A DNA stretch of 64,000 bases, taken from assembly GCF_030816965.1 (NCBI RefSeq), contig NZ_JAUSYQ010000002.1:4747501-4811500 (forward strand), in the 5' to 3' direction. A program made the position numbers and the translations under genes. Of the stretch, positions 26,513 through 35,795 are shown piece after piece. This DNA is from Streptomyces canus (GTDB taxonomy: Bacteria; Actinomycetota; Actinomycetes; Streptomycetales; Streptomycetaceae). The notes beneath the pieces were generated by a model. It was not told the origin of the DNA and did no database searches. It worked only from the letters and a program-made list of their open reading frames with translations. Each line of letters starts with the position of its first letter. Position 1 is the first letter of the stretch.

Positions 26513-27022
26513 TCAGGAGCAGGACGGGGACGAGCGCCGGCGCCAGGGGACCCCCTCGGAGCCGCCACCGTCACTCTGGAGCCCTTCGGTGACGCTCATG
26601 AAGATCTCCTCCAGCTGCCCCACCTGCTCGGGAGTGAGCCGGTCGAAGAGCGCGGCACGGACCGTCTCCACATGCCCGGGCGCCGCCCGCTCCAGCACCG
26701 CCATCCCCTCGTCCGTGAGGACCGCGACACTGCCGCGCTTGTCCCACTGGCAGCTCTCGCGCCGCACCAGCCCGTCCTTCTCCAGCCGGGCGACGGCGTA
26801 CGTCAACCGGGGCCGGGTGATCTTCAGCCCTTCGGCGAGCTCGGTCATCCGAAGCCGCCGCTCCGGGGTTTCCGAAAGGTTGGCCAGGATGGAGTAGTAC
26901 AGGTGCGGCATGCCGGCCTCCTGTTGGAGCTGCCGGTCGATGGTGTCCTCCAGGAGGAGCGAGGCCGCGATGTACGCGCGCCAGGCGCGTTGCTCGTCGG
27001 GGCTGAGCCAGCGGGTCGTCAT
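26513..27022 (-). CDS. MarR-family regulator of the riboflavin-precursor locus
   Basis: 169 residues. The winged helix is clear: MPHLYYSILANLSETPERRLRMTELAEGLKITRPRLTYAVARLEKDGLVRRE, with the wing SVAVLTDEGM. It lies between ribA (same strand, downstream) and a divergent reductase/deaminase gene. Palindromes of the same sequence occur in its own promoter and in front of ribA, so it very likely autoregulates and controls both enzymes. The effector may be a flavin or pyrimidine intermediate; that is a guess. Confidence 0.85.
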   Translation of the reverse strand: MTTRWLSPDEQRAWRAYIAASLLLEDTIDRQLQQEAGMPHLYYSILANLSETPERRLRMTELAEGLKITRPRLTYAVARLEKDGLVRRESCQWDKRGSVAVLTDEGMAVLERAAPGHVETVRAALFDRLTPEQVGQLEEIFMSVTEGLQSDGGGSEGVPWRRRSSPSCS

Positions 27023-27039
27023 GCCCCCAGTGTAGGTTT

Positions 27040-27055
27040 GCTTCAAACTTGAACC
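27040..27055. promoter_or_regulatory. MarR-type operator between marR and the divergent rib gene
   Basis: GCTTCAAACTTGAACC is the same imperfect palindrome as the two copies before ribA. It lies 17 bp upstream of the marR start and 36 bp upstream of the divergent reductase/deaminase start, well placed to repress both. Confidence 0.7.
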
Positions 27056-27091
27056 AAGACCCGTCATCCGTTTTCGAGAGGGACAGCCCCG

Positions 27092-28219
27092 ATGCCCCAC
27101 CCCTACGTCCTCCTCTCCGCCGCGGTCTCCCTCGACGGCTACCTCGACGACACCGGCCCCGACCGCCTCCTCCTGTCCGGCCCGGCCGACTTCGACCGCG
27201 TCGACGAGGTCCGCGCCTCCGTGGACGCCATCCTCATCGGCGCGGGCACGATCCGCGCCGACAACCCCCGCCTGCTGGTGAACTCCGAGGCACGCCGCGC
27301 GGCCCGGGTCGCCGCCGGAAAGCCGCCGTACCCCCTGAAGGTCACGGTCAGCGGCTCGGGAGACCTGGACCCGTCCGCGAACTTCTGGCACACCGGCGGC
27401 GAGAAGCTCGTCTGTACGACGGACAAGGGCGCGGAGCGGGCCCGCTCCCTGGGTCTCGCGGCCGACGTCGTCTCTCTCGGTCCCGAACTGGACTGGCACC
27501 GCCTGCTGGAGCACCTGCACGAGGAGCGCGGCGTGGACCGCCTGATGGTCGAGGGCGGCGGCCGGGTCCACACCCAGCTCCTCCAGCAGGGCCTGGCGGA
27601 CGAGCTGCAGCTGGTCCTCGCCCCCCTCTTCGTGGGCACCCCGGACGCCCCCCGCCTCTTCGGCCCGGGCTCCTACCAGGCAGGACGCCTCCGCCTCGTG
27701 GAGTCCCGCCGGATCGAGGACGTGGTCCTCATGCGCTACGAACCCACCGCCCCCGGTACGGGCCTGCACCCGTCCCCCGCGGACCGCCACTGGCTCTCCC
27801 TGGCCTGCGAGCTGGCGACCCGGTGCCCGCCCTCACAGACGGCGTTCAGCGTGGGCGCGGTCGTGGTGGCCGCCGACGGCACGGAGCTGGCCCGCGGCCA
27901 CTCCAGGGAGGTCGGCGATCCGGTGGTCCACGCCGAGGAGGCGGCCCTGGCGAAGATCGATCCGGCCGACCCCCGCCTGGCCACGGCCACGGTGTACACG
28001 AGCCTGGAACCCTGTACCCGGCGGGCGTCCCGGCCCTTCCCCTGCGCCCGGCTGATCCTGGACGCGGGAGTACGCCGGGTGGTGACGGCGTGGCGGGAGC
28101 CGGACACGTTCGTGGCGGGGGCCGACGGGACGGGGTTGCTCACGGGGGCGGGCGTGGACGTGGTGGTGCTGGGCGAGTACGAGGGCCGCGCGAAGGCACC
28201 CAACCGCCACCTGCTGTGA
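27092..28219 (+). CDS. Reductase-deaminase fusion, RibD-like with swapped domain order
   Basis: 375 residues. Residues 1-210 match the RibD C-terminal reductase/dihydrofolate-reductase-like fold (AAVSLDGYLDD; RASVDAILIGAGTIRADNPRLL; DRLMVEGGGRVHTQLL). Residues 225-375 match the zinc-dependent cytidine/RibD deaminase fold (HAEEAAL; SLEPCTRRASRPFPC). Canonical RibD has the deaminase first. Together with ribA it could turn GTP into the reduced, deaminated pyrimidine precursor of riboflavin or another flavin/deazaflavin-like compound. No lumazine or riboflavin synthase is nearby. Confidence 0.85.
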   Translation: MPHPYVLLSAAVSLDGYLDDTGPDRLLLSGPADFDRVDEVRASVDAILIGAGTIRADNPRLLVNSEARRAARVAAGKPPYPLKVTVSGSGDLDPSANFWHTGGEKLVCTTDKGAERARSLGLAADVVSLGPELDWHRLLEHLHEERGVDRLMVEGGGRVHTQLLQQGLADELQLVLAPLFVGTPDAPRLFGPGSYQAGRLRLVESRRIEDVVLMRYEPTAPGTGLHPSPADRHWLSLACELATRCPPSQTAFSVGAVVVAADGTELARGHSREVGDPVVHAEEAALAKIDPADPRLATATVYTSLEPCTRRASRPFPCARLILDAGVRRVVTAWREPDTFVAGADGTGLLTGAGVDVVVLGEYEGRAKAPNRHLL

Positions 28220-28237
28220 ACCCGCGCCCCGCCGGTC

Positions 28238-29809
28238 TCAGCCGATGGCGTACGCCCGGTACACCGTCTCCACCGAACGGTCCCCGGCCGCGTCGGTCAC
28301 CTCGGAGCGCAGGGCGACCACACCGGACGCCGGGTTGTGGACGGACGCCTGCCAGGTCGAGCCGGAGTGCTTGACGGTCGCCGCCTTCCAGGTCCTGCCG
28401 CCGTCGGCGGACGACCAGACCCGCACGGACTTGGCGGTCACCTCGGTGAACTTCAGGTCGGGGCCCTGGGAGCCGCGCCCGGCGCTCACGTCGACCGTGG
28501 TGGTGCCGTTCGCCGCGGCCTGGTTGTGGCTGTTGAGCCCGGTCGGCAGGAAGCGGGTCATGAAGACCGGCGCGACCATCGCCTTGTCCGGGTCGGCCTT
28601 GAAGTGCCAGTCGAGGGTGACGCGCGACGACAGCATGCCGGCGGGGAAGGTGATGCCGGGACGGTAGCGATGGGCGTCGACGGTCAGGTCGTACCAGCCG
28701 ACCGAGTGGATCCCGGCGGAGAACTCGGCGTCGCCGGCACCCCAGTTGGTCACGGTCTGCTTCTTGACGGTAGTGCCGCCCTTGGACAGGACCACCGTCT
28801 CCTTCGTCGGGTCGGCCCCGTTGACCCCGACGTCGGGGTCGCCGATCAGGGCGTCCGGGATGAAGGTGACGGACTTGTCGCCGATCATCGGCAGGTAGTG
28901 CATCGGGCTCCACGCGGCCCGGCCGAAGGACTGGGTGAAGCTCTGTCCCGCCTTCAGAGTCCTGACCTTCGGGAAACCGCCGCCGACGTCCTCGCCGTTG
29001 CTCGCGATGAGGTCGTCGCGTGGCTGCCAGGTCCCCGGAGTCACATGGACGGTGGCGCTGTACGGTGCGCTGTCGTCGCGGACCTCGGTCATCAGGTCGG
29101 TCGTGCAGTCGTGGGTCCTGGGCATCGCCTGGAGCGCGGTGTCGTTCTGCCGGGCCATCTGCGTGCCGCTGCGCACCGAGAAGCGCATCGTGGCCAGGTT
29201 CGACCGCTTGAACGACCCGCCGGGCGCGGCCGGGATGCCCGTGGTGTTCTTCACGGCGACGTAGCTGTCGTTGCCCGACCACTGCGCCAGGTACCCGAAC
29301 TGCAGCAGCTTGGAGGAGTTCGGGATGGCGTAGAGGGATCCCTGGTAGTTCCAGCCGCCCGAACTGAAGGCGGAGGGCAGGTTGCTGACGGTGGCGGCGC
29401 ACACCTGCGCGCTGATCCGCGGCGGGCCGGTCACGTCGGCGGGCGTGTCGAGGGACACCTTGACGGCCTTGCCCTTGCGCGCGTCGAGCGTCACCGAGGT
29501 GCTGCCGGACACCTGGACGACCCGCGCGCCGATGGTGTCGGTGCCCAGCCCCTCCGTGCCGTGCTCCCAGATGTCGGTCATCGCGAGGTAGCGCCCCGCC
29601 GGCAGGCTGATCCGCTTGCCCGACGTGACGCTGTACGTCTGCCCGGACGGCACGGCCACCACGGTGACCGTCGTCGAGACCTTGGCGCCGTGCCGACCCA
29701 GCGTGGTGACGGCCAGTGAGCCCGACGCCGCCTGCGCGGAAACGGCGGAAGCGACCAGCGGTACCAGCGCGGCCACCCCGACGAAAGCGAGCGATCTCCG
29801 TCGCACCAT
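28238..29809 (-). CDS. Secreted protein of unknown function
   Basis: 523 residues from the ATG preceded by GGAG. A Sec signal peptide (MVRRRSLAFVGVAALV, ending SAQAA) is followed by beta-rich domains. The middle contains a pair of cysteines (SAQVCAATV and RTHDCTTDL), and the C-terminus has a sialidase/Ig-like strand pattern (VRVWSSADGGRTWKAA). This kind of C-terminus is often seen on secreted Streptomyces proteases, but no protease triad is visible. It is convergent with the RibD-like gene. It is probably extracellular and may be adhesive or structural. Confidence 0.75.
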   Translation of the reverse strand: MVRRRSLAFVGVAALVPLVASAVSAQAASGSLAVTTLGRHGAKVSTTVTVVAVPSGQTYSVTSGKRISLPAGRYLAMTDIWEHGTEGLGTDTIGARVVQVSGSTSVTLDARKGKAVKVSLDTPADVTGPPRISAQVCAATVSNLPSAFSSGGWNYQGSLYAIPNSSKLLQFGYLAQWSGNDSYVAVKNTTGIPAAPGGSFKRSNLATMRFSVRSGTQMARQNDTALQAMPRTHDCTTDLMTEVRDDSAPYSATVHVTPGTWQPRDDLIASNGEDVGGGFPKVRTLKAGQSFTQSFGRAAWSPMHYLPMIGDKSVTFIPDALIGDPDVGVNGADPTKETVVLSKGGTTVKKQTVTNWGAGDAEFSAGIHSVGWYDLTVDAHRYRPGITFPAGMLSSRVTLDWHFKADPDKAMVAPVFMTRFLPTGLNSHNQAAANGTTTVDVSAGRGSQGPDLKFTEVTAKSVRVWSSADGGRTWKAATVKHSGSTWQASVHNPASGVVALRSEVTDAAGDRSVETVYRAYAIG

Positions 29810-29927
29810 CTTCAACTCCCCTCCAGACCCCCAAGGCGGGCCAAGCCTAGGCACGCCACGGACATGGCAGATCAAAGCGAGGAGATACGTCCGATCAAGC
29901 TGTGACCAAGAACGTCACACAAAACGC

Positions 29928-29959
29928 CGGGGCCGCGCGGCGTGCGCCGCGCGGCCCCG
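29928..29959 (-). terminator. Hairpin terminator after csp gene
   Basis: CGGGGCCGCGCGGCG and CGCCGCGCGGCCCCG form a perfect 15-bp stem with a 2-nt loop, 16 bp past the stop codon of the cold-shock gene. Confidence 0.85.
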
Positions 29960-29975
29960 AACGTCACGAGAAAGG

Positions 29976-30179
29976 TCAGGCAGGGGTGATGTTCTCCGCC
30001 TGCGGGCCCTTCTGGCCCTGGACCACGTCGAACGTCACGGTCTGGCCCTCCTGGAGCTCACGGAAGCCCGAGGAGTTGATCGCGGAGTAGTGCGCGAAGA
30101 CGTCCGGACCGCCGCCGTCCTGGGCGATGAAGCCGAAGCCCTTCTCGGCGTTGAACCACTTCACAGTTCCCGAAGCCAT
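29976..30179 (-). CDS. Cold-shock protein (CspA family)
   Basis: 67 residues with the RNA-binding motifs KGFGFI (RNP1) and VFAHYS (RNP2), canonical for a single cold-shock domain that acts as an RNA chaperone/antiterminator. Its leader extends through a gene-free stretch. A second, 80%-like paralogue lies at 32904-33107 on the same strand, flanking the helicase, CBS and small-protein genes. It is followed by a strong terminator. Confidence 0.95.
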   Translation of the reverse strand: MASGTVKWFNAEKGFGFIAQDGGGPDVFAHYSAINSSGFRELQEGQTVTFDVVQGQKGPQAENITPA

Positions 30180-30410
30180 AGTCATGCCTTCCAGTCGATG
30201 AACGCCCTCCCCCTGTGGGGAAGACGGAGGTGATCGCCCTGGTCCCTGCGGCACAGCACAGCAAAGCGCCCACACCTAAGGCGTGGGCAAGGGGAACTCC
30301 GAACCACGACAGCTGGCACAGACGCTACCGGTCCGCACCCGCCGCCACCATAGGAAACTCCCGCGTCGTTTCCGGCCATACGCGTGAGTGAGAGCCCCCT
30401 GTCCCGTCGG

Positions 30411-30719
30411 TCAGACGGACAAGGGCGTGCCGAGCATCGCGGAAGCCCGCTGCAACGGGCTCTCGCTGTGCGCCGGCGCGGCCTCGGGAAGGGCGCGGCA
30501 GGTGAAGCCGAGCTGGGCCATGGCCCGAAGGACCTCGCCGGCACTGAAATCGCGGCGGTCCTGACGGGTGATCACCTGGCCGACCTGCTTGAGGGGATAG
30601 TGGCGTCGTCCGATGATCACGGACTCGCCGGTGACCGGTTCGGGTTTGACACCCTTCATCGATTCCAGCACGCCGCTCTTGGTCAGGTCGAACGGGAAGC
30701 GGGCGATGACACAGCGCAT
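30411..30719 (-). CDS. Conserved small Streptomyces protein next to csp
   Basis: 102 residues: MRCVIARFPFDLTKSGVL at the N-terminus, then GRRHYPLKQVGQVITRQD and FSAGEVLRAMAQLGFTCRAL. I recognise it as the small conserved protein that commonly accompanies Streptomyces cold-shock genes, but no function is known. The layout suggests a short alpha/beta RNA-associated protein, which is inference. ATG 30719 follows CCCTTCTCCCTGTGAGG (complement purine-rich), giving a weak ribosome site. It lies between csp and the CBS gene in one direction. Confidence 0.75.
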   Translation of the reverse strand: MRCVIARFPFDLTKSGVLESMKGVKPEPVTGESVIIGRRHYPLKQVGQVITRQDRRDFSAGEVLRAMAQLGFTCRALPEAAPAHSESPLQRASAMLGTPLSV

Positions 30720-30777
30720 GATGCCTCACAGGGAGAAGGGGAGAGGAGGAGACGGGCCGAGACAGCAGTGAAGCGGT

Positions 30778-31077
30778 TCAGCGGAAGAGGGCGAGGAGCC
30801 CGTTGCCGTCGGTGACGTCACGCAGGCGGATGCGGTCCGTGTATCCGAGGCTGTTGCGAACGGCGGTGAGCCGGGCCCGGGTGACCAGGCCGACGCGCTG
30901 GCCGTCCTCGTCACAGACGACCAGACGGCCCGTACGGGCGGCCGCCATCACGGACAGCGCCACCTCGACGGTCATGTCCCCCCAGACCCGTGGCCCGGCC
31001 ACGTCCCTGGTGTCGGCCGGCGTGCCGTGCCCGGGGTGGGCGCTCACGGGGCGGGGCTGCGTCTGGACCAGCGTCAA
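30778..31077 (-). CDS. Single-CBS-pair fragment protein
   Basis: 99 residues starting at TTG 31077, chosen because AGGAGG lies exactly 6 nt upstream; no ATG or GTG fits as well. Residues 35-99 form a CBS motif (MTVEVALSVMAAARTGRLVVCDEDGQRVGLVTRARL), a ligand-sensing fold that usually binds adenosine nucleotides. Only one CBS motif is present, so it must dimerise to build a full module. It follows the helicase gene by 46 bp and is probably co-transcribed with it. Confidence 0.75.
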   Translation of the reverse strand: MTLVQTQPRPVSAHPGHGTPADTRDVAGPRVWGDMTVEVALSVMAAARTGRLVVCDEDGQRVGLVTRARLTAVRNSLGYTDRIRLRDVTDGNGLLALFR

Positions 31078-31123
31078 AGGGTGCCTCCTGCGAAGATGGG
31101 CCGGCTTCCTGATCACGAAGGTG

Positions 31124-32620
31124 CTAGGCCGCCGCACCGACGGCGGGCTGCCGTACGGACACGCGGCGGGCCGCCGAGGCGGGGCGACGTCGACCGCGTG
31201 AGGTGGCACCGCGCTTCTTGGGGCGTTCGACCACCGGTGCGGTGATGACGACCGGGATGCCGGACGGGGCCTGGGCGCCGGTGATGCGGCGCAGGGCCTC
31301 GTCACCGACGCGGACCTGGGTGGTCAGCGGGATGATGCCGGCCGCCGCCATGAGGCGGGTCATCTCGCGGCGCTGGTTCGGGGTGACCAGGGTGACCACG
31401 CTGCCGGACTCGCCGGCGCGGGCCGTACGGCCGCCGCGGTGCAGGTAGTCCTTGTGGTCCGTCGGCGGATCCACGTTCACGACGAGGTCGAGGTTGTCGA
31501 CGTGGATGCCACGCGCCGCGACGTTGGTCGCCACCAGCACGTTGACATGCCCGGTCTTGAACTGAGTCAGCGTGCGGGTGCGCTGCGGCTGGGACTTGCC
31601 GCCGTGCAGGGCCGCGGCCCGTACCCCGCTGTTCAGGAGGTGCTCGGTGAGGCGGTCGACGGCGTGCTTGGTGTCGAGAAACATGATCACGCGGCCGTCG
31701 CGGGCGGCGATCTCGGTGGTGGCGGTGTGCTTGTCGGCGCCGTGGACATGCAGCACGTGGTGCTCCATCGTCGTGACCGCGCCCGCCGAGGGATCGACGG
31801 AGTGCACGACGGGGTCGCTGAGGTAACGGCGCACGAGCAGGTCGACGTTGCGGTCGAGGGTGGCGGAGAACAGCATGCGCTGGCCCTCGGGGCGGACCTG
31901 GTCGAGCAGCGCGGTGACCTGGGGCATGAAGCCCATGTCCGCCATCTGGTCGGCCTCGTCCAGGACGGTGATGGAGACCTGGTCCAGCCGGCAGTCGCCG
32001 CGGTCGATGAGGTCCTTGAGGCGTCCCGGGGTGGCCACGACGACCTCGGCGCCCCCGCGCAGCGCGCTCGCCTGCCGGCCGATCGACATCCCGCCCACGA
32101 CCGTGGCCAGCCGCAGCTTCACGGAGCGGGCGTACGGGGTGAGTGCGTCGGTGACCTGCTGGGCCAGCTCACGCGTCGGTACGAGGATCAGCCCCAGCGG
32201 CTGCCTGGCCTCGGCGCGCCGACCGGCCGTACGGGCCAGCAGCGCCAGCCCGAAGGCGAGGGTCTTGCCGGAGCCGGTGCGGCCGCGGCCGAGGACGTCC
32301 CGGCCGGCCAGGGAGTTCGGCAGGGTCGCCGCCTGGATCGGGAACGGTACGGTCACGCCCTCCGAGCCGAGCGCGGCCAGCAGTTCCCCGGGCATGTCGA
32401 GATCGGCGAAGCCCTCCACGGCGGGAAGCGCGGGGGTGACGGACTGGGGAAGGGCGAACTCCCCCTGTACCGCGGCGGGTCGGCGGCCCTGACCACCGGA
32501 ACGGCTCGGCCCGCCGGACCGGCGCGGGGCCGGCGAACCGAACCGGCCGCCACCCCTTCCGGAGTCGGCACTGCCGTTACGGGTGCGGGCGAAGCGGTCG
32601 TTCGTACGTGTGCGGTTCAT
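31124..32620 (-). CDS. DEAD-box ATP-dependent RNA helicase
   Basis: 498 residues from the ATG preceded by GGAAGG. The Arg/Gly-rich N-terminus of about 60 residues is followed by both RecA-like domains: Q-motif region, motif I GRTGSGKT, DEAD in VLDEADQM, SAT (LFSATLD), and motif VI HRGGRTARAG. The C-terminus is basic. Such helicases unwind structured mRNA and are often cold-induced, fitting the flanking csp genes. A long leader with a hairpin lies upstream. Confidence 0.93.
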   Translation of the reverse strand: MNRTRTNDRFARTRNGSADSGRGGGRFGSPAPRRSGGPSRSGGQGRRPAAVQGEFALPQSVTPALPAVEGFADLDMPGELLAALGSEGVTVPFPIQAATLPNSLAGRDVLGRGRTGSGKTLAFGLALLARTAGRRAEARQPLGLILVPTRELAQQVTDALTPYARSVKLRLATVVGGMSIGRQASALRGGAEVVVATPGRLKDLIDRGDCRLDQVSITVLDEADQMADMGFMPQVTALLDQVRPEGQRMLFSATLDRNVDLLVRRYLSDPVVHSVDPSAGAVTTMEHHVLHVHGADKHTATTEIAARDGRVIMFLDTKHAVDRLTEHLLNSGVRAAALHGGKSQPQRTRTLTQFKTGHVNVLVATNVAARGIHVDNLDLVVNVDPPTDHKDYLHRGGRTARAGESGSVVTLVTPNQRREMTRLMAAAGIIPLTTQVRVGDEALRRITGAQAPSGIPVVITAPVVERPKKRGATSRGRRRPASAARRVSVRQPAVGAAA

Positions 32621-32846
32621 GCGGAACCTTCCTCGATGCGGCACATATCAAGGAATTCCCGCAGCGATGAGCAGCACGGTGAATTGCAAGAAAGGCCGGT
32701 GGAACGAGACAGCGAATCTGGCCGACGAAGAATTCGTACGGGCACAGGCGCTGAAACGAGTGGCGCGGCGCGGACGCGATATTCGGGGCGTCCACCGCGG
32801 TGCGGTCATGAAGAGATGCGTCGGTAAAACACTGCGGGAAATGCGA

Positions 32847-32888
32847 GCAGCTGGGGCCCGCACCCCGAAGGATGCGGGCCCCAGCTGC
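32847..32888 (-). terminator. Hairpin terminator between csp and helicase
   Basis: GCAGCTGGGGCCCGCA and TGCGGGCCCCAGCTGC are perfect 16-bp arms with a 10-nt loop, 16 bp beyond the stop of the upstream csp gene. It separates csp from the helicase transcription unit. Confidence 0.88.
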
Positions 32889-32903
32889 AAGTACGCGTGA
32901 GCG

Positions 32904-33245
<342 letters not shown>

Positions 33246-33450
33246 TCAGAGAAGCTGTCCGCGTGTCCGGGTGAAATCTCACCTCACGGGCACAGCTATT
33301 GAATAATTCGGAGCGCAGACGCTCGGCCACTCGGCGGCGGACCCGCTCCCGCGCAGGCCCGAGAACGCCGCAGCGCCCGACCCGACCGAAGCCGAACCGA
33401 GCGCTGCGCAGCGGGCTGGAGGGGGGGGGCACCCCCCGGCCCACCACCGG

Positions 33451-33523
33451 TAGGCCCTGTGGGACTCGAACCCACAACCAATGGATTAAAAGTCCAGCGC
33501 CCTGCCAATTGACCAAAGCACCC
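33451..33523 (-). tRNA. tRNA-Lys(UUU)-like gene, probably degenerate
   Basis: The complement has a perfect T-arm (GTGGGTTCGAGTCCCAC) and an anticodon loop CTTTTAA giving UUU. The acceptor stem pairs GGGTGCT with AGGGCCT and contains one G-G clash and two G-U pairs. The D-stem GGTC/GGGC has one mismatch, and the first anticodon-stem pair is C-U. The 3' half looks like a standard tRNA-Lys while the 5' half is diverged. It could be a pseudogene or a tRNA-derived integration scar at the edge of the accessory region. Confidence 0.5.
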
Positions 33524-33794
33524 TCGTGTTCACGCTTTCTGTCAGCCCTTGCCGGGCGACGCCAGAAGCCACCGATCCTCGCAGGTCAGGCGGGTGCTGC
33601 GCGCTCTCCCGCGCAGCCTAGGTCAACGCTTCTTATCGATCTTTCCCGGGACTCACCGAAACATCCGAGCGAGCCACGAGCGAGCCACAGGGCCCCGCCG
33701 ACCAGTCTCGACAGGGCCCTTCGTGTTGTCCTCGCGGACCACGCCACCCGCCCTCGAGGAACGCGCTGGCACCCGCTGCACCTGGCCCCCGGCC

Positions 33795-34001
33795 ATGGGC
33801 GTAGCCCGGCTCATGAGCGACGAGGAGCGCCAGGAGTTCGCCGAGGAACGAGCCGACACCAACCAGGACGCCCCCGGCGCCCGCGCGGCGCCCGTCGACG
33901 TCTTGGACCTCATGACGACCGTCGAGGCGGGTCTCGTCACGGCGGCGGACCGGCTCGCCTCCCGCATCCAGCGCGAGCCGATCAAGGGGCCGACCGGCTG
34001 A
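33795..34001 (+). CDS. Small acidic hypothetical protein
   Basis: 68 residues, acidic N-terminal half (MSDEERQEFAEERAD) and a helical C-terminus (VDVLDLMTTVEAGLVTAADRLASRIQ). ATG 33795 or 33813 could be used; neither has a clear ribosome site. The codon use looks genuine. The amphipathic helix suggests a small regulatory or antitoxin-like protein, but no family is recognised. Confidence 0.4.
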   Translation: MGVARLMSDEERQEFAEERADTNQDAPGARAAPVDVLDLMTTVEAGLVTAADRLASRIQREPIKGPTG

Positions 34002-34343
34002 GGCAGGGGTGCCGAGCACCCTCGCCACCATCCCAGCCCTGCGAGCGTTGCCGGTTCTCATCGAGATTTTCGAGCTGTTCTGATCGCTCAGTGCTGCCCA
34101 AAACCATCGCTAAACGTTGCCCGCTCGCGCTTACAAAACCGTCTGTGCTGTCATGTGCCCCGTGGCGCGGTAGTGCAGCCTCTCGCAAGGTGAAGGTTCG
34201 CCCGCCACCTGGTGGCCCTGCACGCGCACGCATCTTCGCGGTGTGTGCCCCGGCGTCTTGACGGATGCAGCCTCTGCGAGAAGGAGCGAGGATGGACAGT
34301 AGGCCGCGACGCGATCACCATCCTGGGGGTTTGGAGATGCGTC
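34002..34343. other. Gene-free stretch before the MBL hydrolase gene
   Basis: 342 bp with lower GC than its surroundings. I see no gene, tRNA or clear hairpin. It probably holds the promoter of the downstream gene, whose ribosome site TTGGAG is at 34331-34336. Confidence 0.3.
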
Positions 34344-35180
34344 ATGCCGGTTCACAAGGTCCGACCGGACATCAGCGTCCTGAATGACAGCCTCGAGGTG
34401 CCGGGAATCGGGCATCTCCCGGTGAATTCCTTTGTGCTGCATGCCTCGCAGCCCGTCGTCATCGACACCGGTCTCGGGCTGCCCGACCGGAACTTCCTGG
34501 AGCTGGTGGGTTCAGTGCTCGACCCCGTCGATGTGCGATGGATCTGGCTCACACACCCGGACCGAGACCACACGGGCGGGATCTTCGATCTGCTGGCCGC
34601 GGCGCCCGAGGCTCGTGTCGTGACCACGTTCCTTTCCGTGGGGTACCTGTCCTGTGAGCGGCCACTGCCGCTCGATCGCCTCTATCTGATCAACCCAGGG
34701 CAGAGCCTGGATGTCGGCGACCGTACCCTCATGGGGTTCAGACCACCGCTTTTCGACAACCCGGGCACGGTCGGCTTCTTCGACGACCGGTCCGGAGCCT
34801 GCTTCACCTCCGACTGCTTCGGCGGGCCGATGCCTAGCGCCGACCTGGCACGAGCCGATGATGTCGGTGCGGTCGGCGAGGAGGATCTGCGGGCCGCGCA
34901 GCTGCTGTGGGCGACGGTCGACAGCCCGTGGGTGCAGAACGTGGATGTCCAGAAGTTCCTCGGCAGCTTCCGGCCCCTGCGGGAGAGGGAGCCGGAGCTC
35001 ATCCTCTCCACGCATCTGCCGCCGGCCCCGGGGATCACCGGGGCGATGATCGACAGGCTGGGTTCGGCGGCTGGGGCTCCGGCGTACGTGGGGCCGGACC
35101 AGGCAGCGCTGGAGCAGATGCTGGCAGGGTTCGAGCCGAATGGAGGCGGGCACCAGCCAGTGCCCGGAACTCCCGGATGA
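34344..35180 (+). CDS. MBL-fold metallo-hydrolase
   Basis: 278 residues; ATG 34344 with GGAG 9 nt upstream. The metallo-beta-lactamase motif is TH-P-DRDH (LTHPDRDHTGG), followed by the later zinc ligands in FTSDCFGG and LSTHLPPA. The overall pattern resembles oxygen-sensing or flavodiiron-type MBL proteins rather than beta-lactamases. The substrate is unknown. It stands alone between a small ORF and a transposase remnant. Confidence 0.8.
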   Translation: MPVHKVRPDISVLNDSLEVPGIGHLPVNSFVLHASQPVVIDTGLGLPDRNFLELVGSVLDPVDVRWIWLTHPDRDHTGGIFDLLAAAPEARVVTTFLSVGYLSCERPLPLDRLYLINPGQSLDVGDRTLMGFRPPLFDNPGTVGFFDDRSGACFTSDCFGGPMPSADLARADDVGAVGEEDLRAAQLLWATVDSPWVQNVDVQKFLGSFRPLREREPELILSTHLPPAPGITGAMIDRLGSAAGAPAYVGPDQAALEQMLAGFEPNGGGHQPVPGTPG

Positions 35181-35317
35181 TTCCAGCGAGTCGCAGGGCT
35201 CTTTCATCCTGTGCTGAAGGGTGAAATGGGCTGGTCAGCGGGTGTGGTGACGAGACAGGGCCCCTCGTCGTTGGCGTGGTGATTCCACTCATCACACCGG
35301 CGACCGAAGGAGCCCTG

Positions 35318-35480
35318 TTGGTTCCGTATCCTGCCATGCTCGACATCCCGCACGAGCTGGTTGAGCATGTTGCCTGGCTGCTGTACGAGCACCGCCGGGC
35401 CCGCAACACCCGCTGGCGTAAGCTCGGTTGCTTCAAGGAGGCGCAGCTCGCCCTTCTCCATCTGCGCAAAATCGGTAGCA
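35318..35480 (+). pseudogene. Truncated transposase (N-terminal fragment)
   Basis: From a TTG preceded by GAAGGAG, about 50 residues (LDIPHELVEHVAWLLYEHRR ... WRKLGCFKEAQLALLHLRK) match the N-terminal region of actinobacterial IS5-type transposases. The similarity stops near 35478 and no catalytic domain follows. It is an IS relic at the boundary of the accessory region. Confidence 0.65.
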
Positions 35481-35795
35481 CGGCTACATCGGAGCCGCCG
35501 CCTCCCCGCCGGTCGAAGGCGGCTGGGGCGGGTTCGTCTCACTCGTCGGCAGTCTCCTGTTCCAGCGTGGCCAGCTCGATGCGACGGATACCGCGAAGCC
35601 AACGCGCCAAGGCGTACAGTGCCGCGCCTGCGATGCCGCACGGCTCCCAAACCTGGCGGATTCTGGCCACCCAAGGATCTCGTGGCGCTGTGTTCCGAGG
35701 CGATCGTGACGTCCCTGCCGGATCGATCCAGCTGCCCTCGCCCCACGTCGGCCGCCCGCTTCAGGCTGCGTGATCACGGCCTTCTGCAATACGCT
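35481..35795. other. Relic-rich spacer between transposase fragment and integrase
   Basis: About 315 bp. On the minus strand one frame ending at 35539 gives a ~42-residue segment (ALYALARWLRGIRRIELATLEQE) that reads like the tail of a real helical protein but has no good start. I see no tRNA fragment or clear attachment site here, although the integrase 3' end points at it. Confidence 0.3.

Noticed and set aside
35484..35789. 101-codon minus-strand ORF near the integrase
   Set aside because: Its translation has no fold-like pattern and it overlaps the transposase fragment region; a different frame there has the better coding look.
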